A stretch of 64,000 nucleotides of DNA from positions 1,265,001 through 1,329,000 of the forward strand of contig NC_092563.1 in the NCBI RefSeq assembly GCF_037975245.1, in the 5' to 3' direction. Made by a program: the position numbers and the translations under genes. Every line of letters starts with the position of its first letter. Positions within the stretch are counted from its first letter, which is position 1. Shown here one piece after another: positions 50,301 through 62,960 of this stretch. The notes under the pieces are model-generated. The model made no database searches. It was not told the DNA's origin and saw nothing but the letters and a program-made list of their open reading frames with translations. The stretch comes from Apostichopus japonicus. Taxonomy: Eukaryota; Echinodermata; Holothuroidea; Aspidochirotida; Stichopodidae.

Positions 50301-52003
50301 TGTGTAATTCTCACTAATAACACATTCAACACCATAAATTGACTTTCATATACACAGTGCCAACGTAATGGTTATGTAGGCCCTCAACGACAGCACTCCC
50401 GGTTCCCACATACAGTCTGTTTCGTAATAGTTATTACATACTAGTGACAGAGAAAGGGGATGGGGGTGGAGGGGGGGGGGGTAAGCCTGATTGAGCTTTA
50501 CGAAATACAGCTCCTGCAGGTTAGAAACAATAAAGAGCAGACTAGTATTGTGTGGGGGGGGGGGGGGGAGAAGTAGGAGTAAAGAAGCCAAGCAATTGTT
50601 TTCCAGATTGGAAGCGTAAAAAAATAAAAAACTAGAGCAAGCCAGAGGAATGGGGAACTGACGTCACTGGGTGTGTGTGTGTCGGGGGGGGGGGGGCTGT
50701 AACCCCATCCATATATTGCTTAACTGCACAAGGGCAAAGTAATTATAACGAAGCAAACTAAAATATATTTTCCAATTTTGTCAACACAAGTTCCAATTTT
50801 GGTATATTTAAGAGCTATCAATTTGATTTCTTTCTATTCTTAGATTATGGACTACTTACATGGTTAGAAGAAATGTAGCGCAAAACTCCAGTACCTTTGA
50901 TACCCACATTAATCAATTAATCAAGAACGCAGCGAAGTGTGAATCAATACACACTCCGTTGTATTGTGCGTTCACGAATGGGGAAAGGCCGGAATCACCT
51001 CTTGGTAACGTACGTAACTGTTGTTTAATATGCTCAAGTTAATATGTTTGATACAGGATAATAATCATGGTTGGAGGTATCGGCAGTCGCGTGGCTAGGC
51101 CGAGTAGCCAGACCGGGCCGTGACCACTACCCACCGCAACACAGACTAGAGAGCGCCTTCCCACCCCAATACCGACTATCGAGCCCCTCCCCACCCCAAC
51201 ACAGACTATCGAGCCCCTCCCCACCCCAATATAGTCTATTGAGCCCCCTCCCCCACTCTAATATAGTCTAGCCCCCTTCCCACCCAACTATAGTATATTA
51301 ATCCCCCTTCCACTCCAATATAGTCTATCGAGCGTCCTCCCCATCCCAATATATATTCTATCGAGCTCCTCCCCACCCCCATTGCAGACTATTCAGCCCC
51401 TCCAATCTATGCCATCACCATGTGTACTAAAGTGCGCATATGACTGGACACGAGTATTGTGCCTCTGCTTTTCATTTTGGGGGCTCTCCTTAAATTGTTG
51501 GTACCCCTGTAACACAACGTTCATAGCTACGGGCCTGGGCGTAACCAGATGATTATAAGGGGATATCAAGATTGTGAACGTCCTGACCAAACTGGCTTGG
51601 CTGAGTAACCAGTCGAACCTGCGCTAGGCTCACATCATCGACATACGTAAAACAGTGGGAACTAGCCTTTTCTAAAGCAGTATTTATTATACCAACGAAT
51701 AATAGTGGTGCAGTACACCACAATATGGTGTTTCCCTTGTTGAGATGGCAGAATGGTAGTTTACCCTTTGCCGACGAGAGGTGAGAAAATCAGCTATCCA
51801 TGGTGCAACTTCGCCTCTAACAACTAACTCATACAATCTTTTGATAGCTAATGTATGGTCTACGCAATCAAATGCTTTAGTAAAGTCAGTCATAACAAGC
51901 GATCCTATACCGTATTACCTATATCAGTACCTTTATAGAAAAAGAAGTTCAAATAAGCAATAAGTAGTAGAGGAGCCTTTAATACTAAACCATATCGAAT
52001 ACG

Positions 52004-52102
<99 letters not shown>

Positions 52103-55100
52103 TATCATTGTGTACCCAGTTTGCAAAAAAACCTTTAAAACGTTAGCAAGGTAGCATGTCAGAGATATGGGTCTCAACCTAGAAATTGTTGCCGGTGTAG
52201 CAGTACAAACTGTCGCAAATATTCCATATTCAGTATAAACTGTCCCAGTCCCACAGGACAGTTTATACTGGATTTACCAGTACGTTTGGTCTCCCCGGAC
52301 CTATTGTACAAGGCCAGTTGGTACAGACTGTCTCCCCAGACAGTATATGCTATGGTTACACGGAGGGGGACATTATTTGACGGTCATATATTTTGTTGTA
52401 AATTGTGTCCCCCTGAACACAATGTCCGCCGTAGCATGTACGTTCGAGTAGCAAAAATTTAATTAGTAATGGACTCTGGCAGTATCCGTAATATTAGCAA
52501 ATTGTCGCATTTCGGCTTCCGTATATTTAGCAGCGACAACTAAAAACGGAAAAGCAAGCAGAAAACGTGAGACAAATTGCGGATATTCTAAGAGATGAGA
52601 GCTATCCAAGTGGGTTTACAAGAATAAAACAGAGAAAAATCTTACGGAGACAAAGTCAGTCTTTCAGACTGGCTGAAAATGGAACTCTTGCGTACCGAAA
52701 TTGAAGGAAAGTGTTGCTATCTAGGGCTTTTCAACTCGCCCAAATCGAGGCAGCTCACACTGACTAGTGACATCTATAAGGTAATGTATGTAACTTACAG
52801 TATAGGATACACAATATGCCTTTGGTTGTTAAATGGCGAACGGCCATTCCACAGTTAACCATGCCTCGAGGACTGATTGGTGCACAAATCATGATATTCT
52901 TTTACTACGTTTGGTTAGTTGTAAAAACTCATACGCAAAAGTCAAGCAATTGCTTATGCAACATTATAATCAGTTGTATGCTTGAGCAAAGTTATTAGGG
53001 CCTATTTCTTTTCGTTTTGTTTACCCAATTGTCTTAACAAATTTTTGTGACAATTACTATAAATTTCCACCTTTTATCGCCCTGCCTATCATAAAAGATA
53101 ACAACAGATCACTAAAGCTTAGAGAGCTAGTCTGGTTTGCATGCATGGGACACTATAAAATGCAATAATTGGACTATAGCATATAGCCGAGCCTACTTCT
53201 AGAGGAAAGTGGCACTAATACTGTGCATAACAAATTCACGTTCATTAATTTTGGTTGGTAAGAACAGATATTGAAGGCCTGATAGTACTTTTTTAGGTGT
53301 GGCATATTCTCTACATGCCAAACCTCACTGCAGAAGAAAACTTCTTAAATATCTATAGACCCCAATTGTGGCCATGCAATATGTACAATAATGGGAATAT
53401 TCCATTTCAAACACTGATATAGAGTTGTAATTCAATTTTAAGGCACTTCAGCTAGAACTACCAATTGTGCAGCCCATATATTTGTGTTTGTTTGTTTGTT
53501 TGTTTTTTGGGGGGGGGCAAAAAAACATGATATCTCCTTGATCATGAAATTTCTTATCTCTTTGAAGGTGTTCATCTTTGCATAGATAAACCAGACAACA
53601 GACTATGTCTATTGTCTAGATTCTATTGCAAAACTATCAACGTTGATGTAACAAGTTATGTTCAACAGGATGTCAAAGCGTCATTGTTATGTAGACCTAT
53701 GAACAAGTCTCCATAGCATTCCTGTAACTGGATTATGGAAACAGTTAAATATTCAATCTGTTTTAATTGCACAGGATGTCCGCAGTATGCAGTGAAGGTT
53801 TAGTTTAGTTAATGTCACTCTTTCTGGACAAATTAAACATTTACAAGTTTAAAGGTAGTCTGTATTGGTCCTAAATTTTGGCCACTTTAATTGCTAGAAG
53901 TTTTCAAAAAGTACTTTCCTGGGGGTAATAACCCTTTAAATTGTGCTCAGACGTTCTAAATGATGACACAAGATGATTGAATGTCCCAGTGAGGTAAATT
54001 TCCTCCAGGGAAATAAACATACTTACAGAATTTTGTCCATAGTGAAAATTTGGCATATTTAGGGCCTATACAGCAAACCTTTAAGCCCCACTCTGGCCTA
54101 ACTGCAGAGCAACCATCAATATAGGCATATAATTGTACAGTAAGTTGCAAAATGTGGCGTATCATTTTTCTGGTTTAGTGGTTGAAGCGATTGTAAATAT
54201 ATGGTACAGTATGGTGTAAGTTACATTTTCATGTTTGCAAGGTAAAAATAATTGGCCTAAATCCACCAACACCCTGTTTCGATCAGATATCCCACTGTTT
54301 TTATCGAGATCTGTGTACAGAATGAAGCAATGGAATAGAACAACAGTCAAGGCAAAGCCTGCAACTTGTAAAAAAAAATTAAATTAACACCTAAATGCTG
54401 TCTTCTTTCTTAACAGGTTGGTGTTGATCTTATTGGTCCTCTACCAGTGACAGCTGCCAAGCGACTGTACATGATAACACTGTCTGACTTCTATTCAAAG
54501 TGGCCTGAGACTAAGGCAGTGCCTGACAAGACTGCAGCATCAACTTCTTATTTCATTACTGATGTGATAATGAGGTAAGCATGTCTTATAAAGTGAATAA
54601 TTTTCTGTAGTTAGTTCCAATATGAATGGCATCATATCTGTTATTTGTACCATGCAAATAACTTGTAGTGCATGGCAGAATGCTGTGTTTGAGTATAACT
54701 TATTTCCAAATAGGTATTAAGCATACAGAAAGGTCACGAAGGTAGGTGAGAACCGAGAAGTGTACTGTAAATCTTTGCAGGTTAAGTCCCCATTAACAAG
54801 TTCATATGTAAGTAGTTTTTGTTCCTATATTTACTTGCAAAGGTTCCACCTCTGGTTCTTAAGTAGCATATAGCCTGACAATTGTCGTCATTTGATTTAC
54901 ATCCCCAAGAAGTGATTTTGGCTGGACATGTTTCACTGCAGCAGACGCAGTTTATTTGTTTAAACAAATGATGAGTAAATAATTAAGACTAGACACCACC
55001 TATTGTGTGTTGTTTTTCAAAAAGGTGTTGGACAGTTTGATATTGTAACCACAGGGAACTTTTCTGTTTAGAAAGTGTGAACTTATTACTACTTGGCTGT

Positions 55101-58100
55101 TTTGACAGGAACTTCGACAAGATAAGAGAGATAATGTATCAACTGAGTTTTGGTACCATTTCTCTGTTAGGTCCGTTGTGGAAAATTGCTAAATGTGTTT
55201 GTGTGTGTGGTGGGGGATATTTCCTGAAACCTGGGAGAGGGACCCCTTTTTCTTTGGCAAAATAAGGCAATGTTTAGGTCTCTTGATGCAAAATGATGTA
55301 TAATAGTACATTTTACCATAATAATGGTTAGCTAGCATTATTTGTTTTTGCATTTGGGTCATACAGAGGGTGTTTTGAACCCCATGGATCCTGATTCAGG
55401 ACAATTAATGTTTGATCGGCATTAAACAGTCATACCATGCACACATACATCAATAGAGCACCAAAAGTCATCAAACTTCTGTTGTATCCTAGCTTAATCT
55501 AATTTGATAAATTTCTGATATTAAATTTAATTAATATGTCACAAATGTTGTATTGGCTCATGTGGTTAAAACTTTTCAGGTTTGGTAGTGAACTGTACAA
55601 TATAGCGCCAAAATTATGACATGCAATCTCCAATTAAAAAAATGGAGCCAGTAATCCCATAAACATGTATATAGGTGTCACAATAAAAGATCATCCAATT
55701 AACTCAATGCCTAAGCATAGTTCAGTTGTACACTATACAGTCTACACTTAACCAATATGGTGAATGTTAATTATCTTTGTAGTGGAGCTTACACATAACC
55801 TTTCAAGATGATAATTTATTTTATATATGACTTACAGTGTGGCATTCACTACTCATAATATTGCTTTCAACTTTTATTTTGCACAGATTTGGTTGTACTG
55901 ATATCTCATATCTGACCACCAATGGAGGGAGTATGTATGAGGTTAACAGAAGACCCCAGAAGACATGTCTAGACAATTTTCTTGGCAGTTAACTTGTTAC
56001 CGACAATAATCTTGTCTTTCACTCTAACATATCATGAGAGAAAAATTTGTCGGCTGCTATACGTTTAAGCAAAGTCAGGCCATTGACTTTTCACTGCCAG
56101 TCGTTCGGTGGAAATCCATATATATGCAGTTCAAGTTGAAGGGTTGTGACGCTCGAAATTCTTTATCACCTCATTACTTCATTAAATAACAAATACGAAG
56201 GCGTGTTTCTTGGTTCTGGAAATTGTGTTCAAGATAAGTTCTCATAGTAAAACATATAACCGACCATATTCTGCTTCCTGTTGTAACTTTTGCTGTTATG
56301 GATTTCTGTGTAAGTCTTAACGAAAAACCCGTTGGATACATGAGAATCAGCTATTTTATTTGTAATTTACAATCAAGATTTAACTTTTGACGGTATCAAG
56401 TTGCACATTAAAGCATTTTATAGGTAATCCTACTGTTTGTGGAAAGCAGTTCAAGGGGGGAATTCTAATAGGGAAACTTCTGCATGGTTTTATTGAGGTC
56501 TTTACCAAACTCTAAAGAGGATGTTCTTCATGTGGATTATGAGAGTTTCAAGTACATATTGTTTGAAGAAGAGTGACAGTAGTATATCATTCTAATCAAG
56601 CAATACCTCCCTGCTTGAAGGATGCTCTAGAAAGCATGGATTATCTTTAGTTACATCAGAGCTACAAAGGGAGAGTCATCATTCCAGTTAAATTTCCCCA
56701 TGCAGGGGGTAGGAAGTGAGGGTGGGCACACAACATCAGAGGGACATTTTCTCATTCCACAACCACCACTCGATATGCTATAAACCGATTCACACCGGCC
56801 ATATCACTTAAATATATATGATGTGCTAGTATGTTATCAATACTATTTATTGAGATTCTTTATTGTTAACCGTGCTATAAAAAGATATGGGATGCCATTT
56901 TAAAAATAGTATGTACAGACAGTGCCCCCCCCCCCCGGCCCCTGGCGCCCTGATCCCATGTATAATAATTTTTTCACTCTTTGCCCAGTCTGATATAGAT
57001 TCAGAATATTGTGTTTGTGCATGACTATCATCCAATTTCATGTTTTGATTTTTACTATATTAACTTTCTTTAAACAAACTTTTCTCTACAAGAATGACAT
57101 ATTTAAAGTGTGAGAAACATGATGAGACAAAAAATCTAGCATATTGCATCCTGCTCTGTCCTATTTGCTTTATCCTTTCCCTTGTTTGGCTTTGTTTTGT
57201 TTCCTGTATGTTTTGCAGCTCTTTTGAAGAGGATATCGTTCTAATATATCTTTTGTAATTTGAACCACTTTTGTCCAATAAGAAACATTCATAATAAGAA
57301 ACAACGAACCTTTATCACTGGAATGCCATTTGTCTATACAAATGAATATTTGCTTCGCGCATGGCCATCACAACAGGCTTAGGGGGCAGGGGATGGGGGA
57401 ATGGCCTTCCACCCTGTTGAGAGGGAGAAAACCTTGACTCGACGATTGAGTAACAAAAATAAGGAAGGGTAAACAAAGTAGTAATGAAAGTCAATAAATA
57501 GGTGTCAAGCCCATACGGAGAGGGTTGGGGCAGTGTTGACATTTTCAAGGTCAGAGAAGTATCTTCCAGCTACTTCATGGTTGTTATTAGCAAACAAAAA
57601 TATTTTGGAACTCATCACAGATAGGTCACAGACTTAAGAAGACCCCTCCCCAGGACACAAATTCGATAACTTACCATCCCAACTCTCACCCCCCCCCCCC
57701 TTATCCTTGCAATCAAAATTATGTGTATGGGCCTGAGTTTTGTATACAGCGTTGCCGATTTCGTTTAGGATGTAACCTGAAAACACCCTCGGTTCCCGTC
57801 CTATAATGAGCTTTACGCACGGATGAAAGTTCGTAATATTTTACCTCTGCAATTATCATTTTTTGTTGTAGCTATTGCATTCCCTATCCCATACCCGCCC
57901 TCCGTTGGGGAGGAAGTTAGGTTTATACTATTATATCTCTCCCTCTGTAAAGATGACTATGAACGCAATGCAGTTGCCGAATACAACATGCAACATATAC
58001 GGAGGATAACATAGCAGCAATCACAACAAAAACATGATTAACATCTTCTACAGATGGAAGACTTGTTTCTTTTTCTTCTTTTTTTCCCCGTTCTATTTTT

Positions 58101-60592
58101 TGTTTTGCAGCAACGCACAACGTCTCATTTATTTCCTGTAACATTTAACTCTGATGTATGCATCTGCTCTAATTATTGATATAATGAACTCAATTGCCTT
58201 TGAATGTCGAAATGCTTAAATTTTATGCTGGACAAAATATGCTATGAAGAATTTGCGGACATTCTGTACCAGGACATTTCGTCCGGTGGGACTATATTTG
58301 CTGTGAGGGTGGGACACAATTTTCAGCAGATAATGTCCGACCGGACTAAATATGCTGGTACAAAGTGTCCGCGGAGACACTTTGTACAGGGGGACACTCT
58401 GTACTGTCACACCGGCATTTCTTTGGGTATAGGAGCAATATTAGCATCCGTCCAAATTTGGGGTATTACGGGTCGCAAGAAAGGAACAAGGTGCGACACG
58501 GTGCTTGTCATAAGATGAATTTTAGTGGATCTTTTTTGTATGTTTGTCATGGCTTATCTTTATATGATTATCTAATTTTTATTAATACTGTATATACAAT
58601 CATTATTATTTATATGATTGCATAATGCTACGACGCCCTGTTTGATATGGAGACTAGTGATGTTACAGCCATTTCACATTGAGCTATTAATGTAAGATTC
58701 ATCAGCTGACTGGAGAGGTAATCGGTATTGCCACCATATATGCTAGAAATTCAAATTATGGTCATCCTTGTTCCAATGCAAGCAGCACTGTTTCACAGCT
58801 TTCCTCAACATCGTATATTTCCTCAATTAGAAATTAATTGCCTCTTTCACTCTTCACGAGGTCTTCCGAAGACCGTTGGGAGTAAAATGTACTTATGATC
58901 ATTAAAACCTTGAGAACTTTTGATTTAATTTTGCTGGTAACGCCGCAGTTGGGATAAGTTGTAACTTTGCAATATACAGAAAAGCAAATAACAATGTAAC
59001 ACTGTAGTAGATTAACTAAATGACTGGTCAAATCTACACCCTTATAAGTTTATCAACGTTTTTGTTTCTTACTTATTTCCAAGAAATCTTCGATACGTAT
59101 CTATATATCGTCGTATATTTGTCAGAGTTTAAAAAAAAAAAAAATTAGGCTGACGCAATCTCATTCCAAATGATTGTTTTTACCTTCTCCCTTGAACTGG
59201 AGAATTAATTTCAAAACAAAATCTCTGAAACACATCTAAGCCAAAGATATGAGATTTGTATGACTTTAATCATTTCTGTTGATTTGTTGAAATGAAAGCA
59301 GCACTATAGGATGACATTCAATACTATTTATAAACGTTCGTAAGAGGCCTTTAAATTCTTGTTTTCTTCTCGAGTTTGTTTTTGGATCAGAGGATATGAC
59401 CAAATGTGTTAGACTACGTTGTTCAGCCGCTTGGACTATAATACTTTTGTAACGGTCTACAACATATTAAAACTATTGTGTGTGAACGTGTGTAAAGTTA
59501 CACTTTTTTAAGCACCATACACTGTGTTAAACGATTGAGAATGATATCCAAACCCACCCGATTTACAAATTTGATCTTAAGAAGCAATGACGTATGTCGT
59601 TAATGTTTCCTATTCCATAATCAACAGACACTTTACCAAGGGATATTTTTCTTGTACCTGCGAGAATGGATCGAGGTGTTTGGATCTAAGAATATCCACG
59701 TTCTGAGATTAGAAGACTGGAAAAGTAACCCTATCAATGAATTAGAACGATTGATAAAATATCTCGAATTAGGTTTGTTGCTTTCTTCAACTTTATTTTT
59801 AAAGGAATTTGATTCACGGGAATATATACAGTCGTTTAAACGACGAAGTCTATAATTTAATGTTTTGTTTAGCTCGAAATTGTTGGGTTGATCTCGAATG
59901 GAAATTTTGAGACAAATAGAAGAAATTGAAGACATAAAGATTCGGAATTTCTTAACAATGATGAGATATCTCCAATTATGAATTTTTTCTTTACGTTACC
60001 CCCGCCCCCCCCCCCCCCCTGCTTGATGGCAAAGAAATGAATACCTTCGAGGTACGGTGGCCTTGAATGGACATTATAAAAAAATAAACTCGGGATGTTT
60101 ACATTACAAGTTTATGCAGTTTCACAAACAAAGGAAACTTGAATTCGACCAATGTGATTTCATGCATTAGAAGAACAAAACTGATTTACAGTTTCATAAT
60201 TTTCTGTTTCTGATGTGCGTGTAAATGCAATTCCCAAGTGTATCAAGAAATGGGCATATTCACAACATACATTGGCCTCATGTGTCGTAAGAAGGGGAGT
60301 GACATGCATGTGGGTCCCTTCATATTTCAAATTCTACTTAGATAGATGACTCATCGCATTGAGCATTTCTCCTTATCTTCGTTTTTCTTTTTCTGATCAT
60401 ATAGACCCTTTACCTACTGAGACGTTAAACTCCATCGTAAGCCGGAGTAGGAAGAACGTGAACGCACGAGCAAAAAAGAGAAATATGACAATGTGGCCAT
60501 CTACACGAAAACACTTGCAGAAGTTTTACCGTCCGTGGAATCAACGCCTCTCTGAATTACTGAAAGACCAGAAATACACATGGGGTTATTAA
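47047..60592 (+). CDS. CHST15: carbohydrate sulfotransferase 15-like protein, copy B (7 exons, 5' end missing)
   Basis: Paralogue of copy A on the other arm, transcribed away from it. Exons 47047-47304, 47765-48002, 49538-49654, 50026-50182, 50844-51009, 59628-59772 and 60405-60592 are the same lengths as in copy A and join in phase into 422 codons plus a stop. It keeps the signal anchor, KCGTT loop, KEPHWW, RDPVEK-LWTT, two-Cys segment, VLRLEDW and C-terminal FYRPWNQRL motifs. Intron 6 is 8.6 kb because a reverse transcriptase fragment and a Ginger transposon lie in it; both splice sites survive. No stop or frameshift is seen in the seven exons, so it may be functional. The first exon is not located. 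Confidence 0.85.
47392..47640 (-). repeat. purine-rich repeat with hammerhead-like core, copy B intron 1
   Basis: Inverse counterpart of 22983-23210. On the minus strand CTGAAGA (47430-47424), a perfect stem GATCCT/AGGATC with a 3-base loop, and GAAA (47407-47404). It predates the duplication because it is in both arms. Confidence 0.35.
47765..48002 (+). CDS. CHST15: copy B exon with 5'-PAPS-binding loop
   Basis: 238 bp, acceptor TTTCAG, donor [30 protein letters not shown] and [10 protein letters not shown] are identical to copy A. Confidence 0.95.
49538..49654 (+). CDS. CHST15: copy B 117-bp exon
   Basis: Acceptor GATTGCAG, donor [30 protein letters not shown] to NPKLIFG. Gln replaces Leu of copy A at one site. 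Confidence 0.9.
50026..50182 (+). CDS. CHST15: copy B exon with 3'-phosphate-binding motif
   Basis: Acceptor CGTACAG, donor [31 protein letters not shown] to [10 protein letters not shown]; two residues differ from copy A. Confidence 0.9.
50460..50697. repeat. cluster of three poly(G) tracts in intron 5 of copy B
   Basis: Runs of 11, 15 and 13 G at 50471-50481, 50554-50568 and 50684-50696. The matching intron of copy A lacks them. Confidence 0.8.
50844..51009 (+). CDS. CHST15: copy B two-cysteine exon
   Basis: Acceptor TATTCTTAG, donor AAC|GTACGT. Encodes [20 protein letters not shown], then [13 protein letters not shown] and SPLGN. Completes the 3'-phosphate motif begun in the preceding exon. 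Sixteen of 55 residues differ from copy A, clustered before and after the two-Cys core. Confidence 0.85.
51130..51415 (+). repeat. 30-bp minisatellite in intron 6, about 9 units
   Basis: Units of the form GAGCCCCTCCCCACCCCAA plus TATAGTCTATC in tandem; counterpart of 19110-19280 with more copies. Confidence 0.85.
51570..52189 (-). pseudogene. non-LTR reverse transcriptase fragment (3' part, split by Ginger)
   Basis: Minus strand: [17 protein letters not shown] (52189-52139), a (TA)n expansion, [20 protein letters not shown] (motif A), [15 protein letters not shown], and out of frame the YVDD box (about 51632). The 5' continuation is at 58418-58460 beyond the Ginger element. It has no counterpart in the left arm. 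Confidence 0.75.
52007..52098. repeat. (TA)n tract inside a reverse transcriptase relic
   Basis: About 90 bp of TA interrupts the reverse transcriptase reading between the LRPISLT and motif A segments. Confidence 0.9.
52534..52780 (+). pseudogene. Ginger exon 1, right copy
   Basis: [20 protein letters not shown] and [13 protein letters not shown], then a stop from a frameshift; donor GTAATG at 52781. Confidence 0.5.
53568..53744 (+). pseudogene. Ginger exon 2, right copy (donor lost)
   Basis: [12 protein letters not shown] and, in another frame, [18 protein letters not shown] resemble the zinc-finger region before the integrase core. The donor reads ACAG|TTAAAT in place of GTAAAT. Confidence 0.45.
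54417..54574 (+). pseudogene. Ginger exon 3, right copy (integrase core)
   Basis: Encodes [20 protein letters not shown] then [19 protein letters not shown], the best preserved integrase segment in the window, with acceptor TTAACAG and donor GTAAGC. Confidence 0.75.
55887..55990 (+). pseudogene. Ginger exon 4, right copy (second Asp region)
   Basis: After GCACAG: RFGCTD in one frame, [10 protein letters not shown] in the next, and YEVNRRP in the first again, i.e. a degraded GCTD..ISDxGxEF..NEVN block with two frameshifts. Confidence 0.5.
56290..56955. other. extra 660 bp in the right Ginger copy
   Basis: Absent from the left copy (junction near 8720). No inverted repeats or coding sequence recognised; includes a run of 12 C (56925-56936). 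It may be an insertion here or a deletion in the left copy. Confidence 0.5.
57872..58014 (+). CDS. terminal exon of the Ginger-borne gene, right copy (unknown domain)
   Basis: After [49 protein letters not shown] and RRIT, stop. One open frame here, one-base shift in the left copy. Charged C-terminus, no domain I recognise. Confidence 0.4.
58418..58460 (-). pseudogene. non-LTR reverse transcriptase fragment (5' part)
   Basis: Minus strand [12 protein letters not shown], the segment that precedes RPISLT in CR1-like reverse transcriptases. It directly abuts the Ginger end; the protein resumes in the same frame at 52189 with [11 protein letters not shown]. Confidence 0.7.
59628..59772 (+). CDS. 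CHST15: copy B exon with VLRLEDW motif
   Basis: Acceptor AATCAACAG, donor [28 protein letters not shown] and [20 protein letters not shown]; one residue differs from copy A. Confidence 0.9.
60405..60592 (+). CDS. CHST15: copy B last exon (C-terminus)
   Basis: Acceptor CATATAG; (D)[17 protein letters not shown] through [17 protein letters not shown] to YTWGY and TAA. Confidence 0.9.
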
Positions 60593-61457
60593 AGCGAAAA
60601 GTCTGATATTTAAAAAAGTTTATACATAATACATGGATCACGTAATCAAGTCAGCTTCATATTTCAGTATGTTTGCTTAGATTGAAATTTTATGCACTTC
60701 GTTTTATTGGGATTATGCATGTACCTGAACTTGTGATGTCGAACAATGGGCTAAAAACCAACAACCTGTTCTTGTTTTGTTCAATGGATCGGGTTAATGG
60801 ACCGTAATGCTGTTTATTTTTAATTGCGGAGTTATATTCGTAAGGTATGATCGGGTGACTTTTCCAATTGTAGAGGGGTCTCAATTGCATTTTTATCAAG
60901 TATTTTGCATTTTTAACAAATACTTGTGTTGATTCGTTGAGAGCACGATTTCATTTAATTACTACGCAATTTACTTTCTAAGACTTTAACGAATACAAAT
61001 TTAGATTTGATGTGAGTTCAGTACCACAACACGTTATCTGATAGGAGAAGCGCCATTGTTAGCCTATATTGAAACAACTGTAATGTATCAAATTAAGAAT
61101 TTAAGTGTATTCAGGATTTACTGGCGTTGACGTGTGTTGTTACTATGTATATTTGGAGGTTGAACCTATTTGTGATCAGGGTGCTATTATATACGGTATA
61201 TAATGATGTGCTATATTTCTATAAAGCTTTGCACATTGAGGAAACGATAGTTAGGTTTGTTTTTTTACTCCTTTTCGAAACAAACTTTAGTGTCCGTAAT
61301 TGGTCCATCATAGGGATGATAAGAGGAGGGTGTCTATGCCTATACCTCAGTATTTGACAAAGTGGTTAGATACTGGGATACAGCTCTCGTCCGTCGGATA
61401 AACTGACTTTCAGGGGCGATAAAGGGGACACAAGTGCCGTGTCAGAAACGACATAAG

Positions 61458-62590
61458 TAGCAGAGGAAATGGCGTACCGTAAGGCATTTGCCTTTCCCAA
61501 AGAGGAAGAGAAATTCATTGGTTGTATTCAGGAAACGAAAAACAAAAAAATCATAAGAAAGGGGATTATTGTAAGAAATACAAAGGAATGGGCGCATTGA
61601 CTTCAGTCATGTTTTTTCAGCTTCGGGTGCACATTTCCCCGCCAGATTTGAGCAGTTATGGGGATGTTTTTTTGGTAAAACAGTAAGATTATTTATTATT
61701 GGTAACGAAATTATTACGTTGTTGTCTTTTTATATGGTTGTATCACTTTTATAAACTATACTTTCTTTGTTAACTCCAAAATCGCATCCACTTGTTTTTT
61801 GTTTAGCATTCGACTGTTTATTAAGGTTTTTAATTTGGTTTTCAAACCCACTCCACCCACTCCAGAAAAAAACAAAACAAATATTGCTACACCGCGGCTT
61901 TAAAGGTGCATTATACCCTTTGAAGGAAGGGATGTTCTAACTTATTCATGTCTCTTATTGCTCTAGCATTTTCTTAAATTGATATTTTAAAATTCTAAAT
62001 AGTTCTCCGCTCTTATAGAAATTGGCGAGTCAGTATCCATGGGGTAAAACAAAGTTTTAAGTGTATGGTCGAAAAAAACAACAAACAAACATTTTATGTC
62101 ACTGCAGCAAAACGATACAAAACTAAATCAATCTTGTGGAGAAGACCGCTACATCCTGCAGCCCATTTTCTGTTCCCGCACTAACATGAGAGCGTCCTAC
62201 GTCACTAACTTTTGAGAGCCATGACCTTGGTTTCCAATAAAAAAAAAATTGGCTTTATGGGTTAGACGGTTATTTTATGACATCATATACTTTATTTTGG
62301 CATTCCAGTGTATATATGTTGGTATGCGGTTGGAATATAGTAATGGAAGCACAGCTGGGCCAGCTTTGATACTGTAGTCAAAGATGGCATACACGAGTCG
62401 CTTGTCGACGGCTTCTGTCTATGATCATGCCACAAGACCTCACTTCCTGTTTGCACTGTCTCCATACCTCTTCATAAGGCTATGTTTTACAGAAAATATA
62501 TTCATTATCTCCTCGTTCCCATAGGGAGGATGAGATATTGTAGTTCCTTGCAAGTTGAGCCATTTACAGCTATAGCCAGTTGTCATAGCA
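61458..62590. other. right flank outside the duplication, unassigned
   Basis: No match to the left flank and no gene recognised. Confidence 0.5.
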
Positions 62591-62960
62591 ACAGTTGCCA
62601 TGGTAATTTCTGAGCAGCTGCTCTCGGGGAGGGAGGGGGGTCACCCATGGTGTGTGTGTATGTGTGTCCAATTTTGTGTCACAAACTCCTCCTAAACGGC
62701 TGGGCCGACTTTCTGCAAACTTGATGGGAAGGTATCCCAAGGTGAACCCTTGTGTCTTGCAGGCCCCCGGAACCAGAAGTCGCAGATCAGATTTAGTGCA
62801 AATCGTGTTTTTGCTATAACTCCAATTGGCCTGCCATGGAAGCTTCACATGTATCATGGCAACATGTCAAATACTATCAAAATATGTGGGTGCCATGGGA
62901 ACCAAGGTGAGGTCAATGGTCACGTGGTTAAATGTCAAATGTCCATTTTATAACAGTACC
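62591..62960. repeat. dispersed repeat with (GT)n head
   Basis: GTTGCCATGG, a short GTGTGT block, then CACAAACTCCTCCTAAACGG with GGCTGGGCCGACTTTC, and a tail with AAGGTGAGGTCAATGGTCA. The (GT)n head followed by a conserved body resembles the AGGTCA-rich elements in layout but not in sequence. Confidence 0.4.

Larger units (their letters stand above)
52190..58417 (+). mobile_element. Ginger-like DNA transposon, right copy (in intron 6 of copy B)
   Basis: Same element as 4015-11380, starting TGCCGGTGT and ending ACACCGGCA. It lies in sense orientation in intron 6 of copy B. Its exons (52534-52780, 53568-53744, 54417-54574, 55887-55990, 57872-58014) keep some GT-AG signals but exon 2 has lost its donor and exon 1 is frameshifted. 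It lacks the MITE and solo LTR of the left copy but has about 660 bp of its own (56290-56955). Confidence 0.65.
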
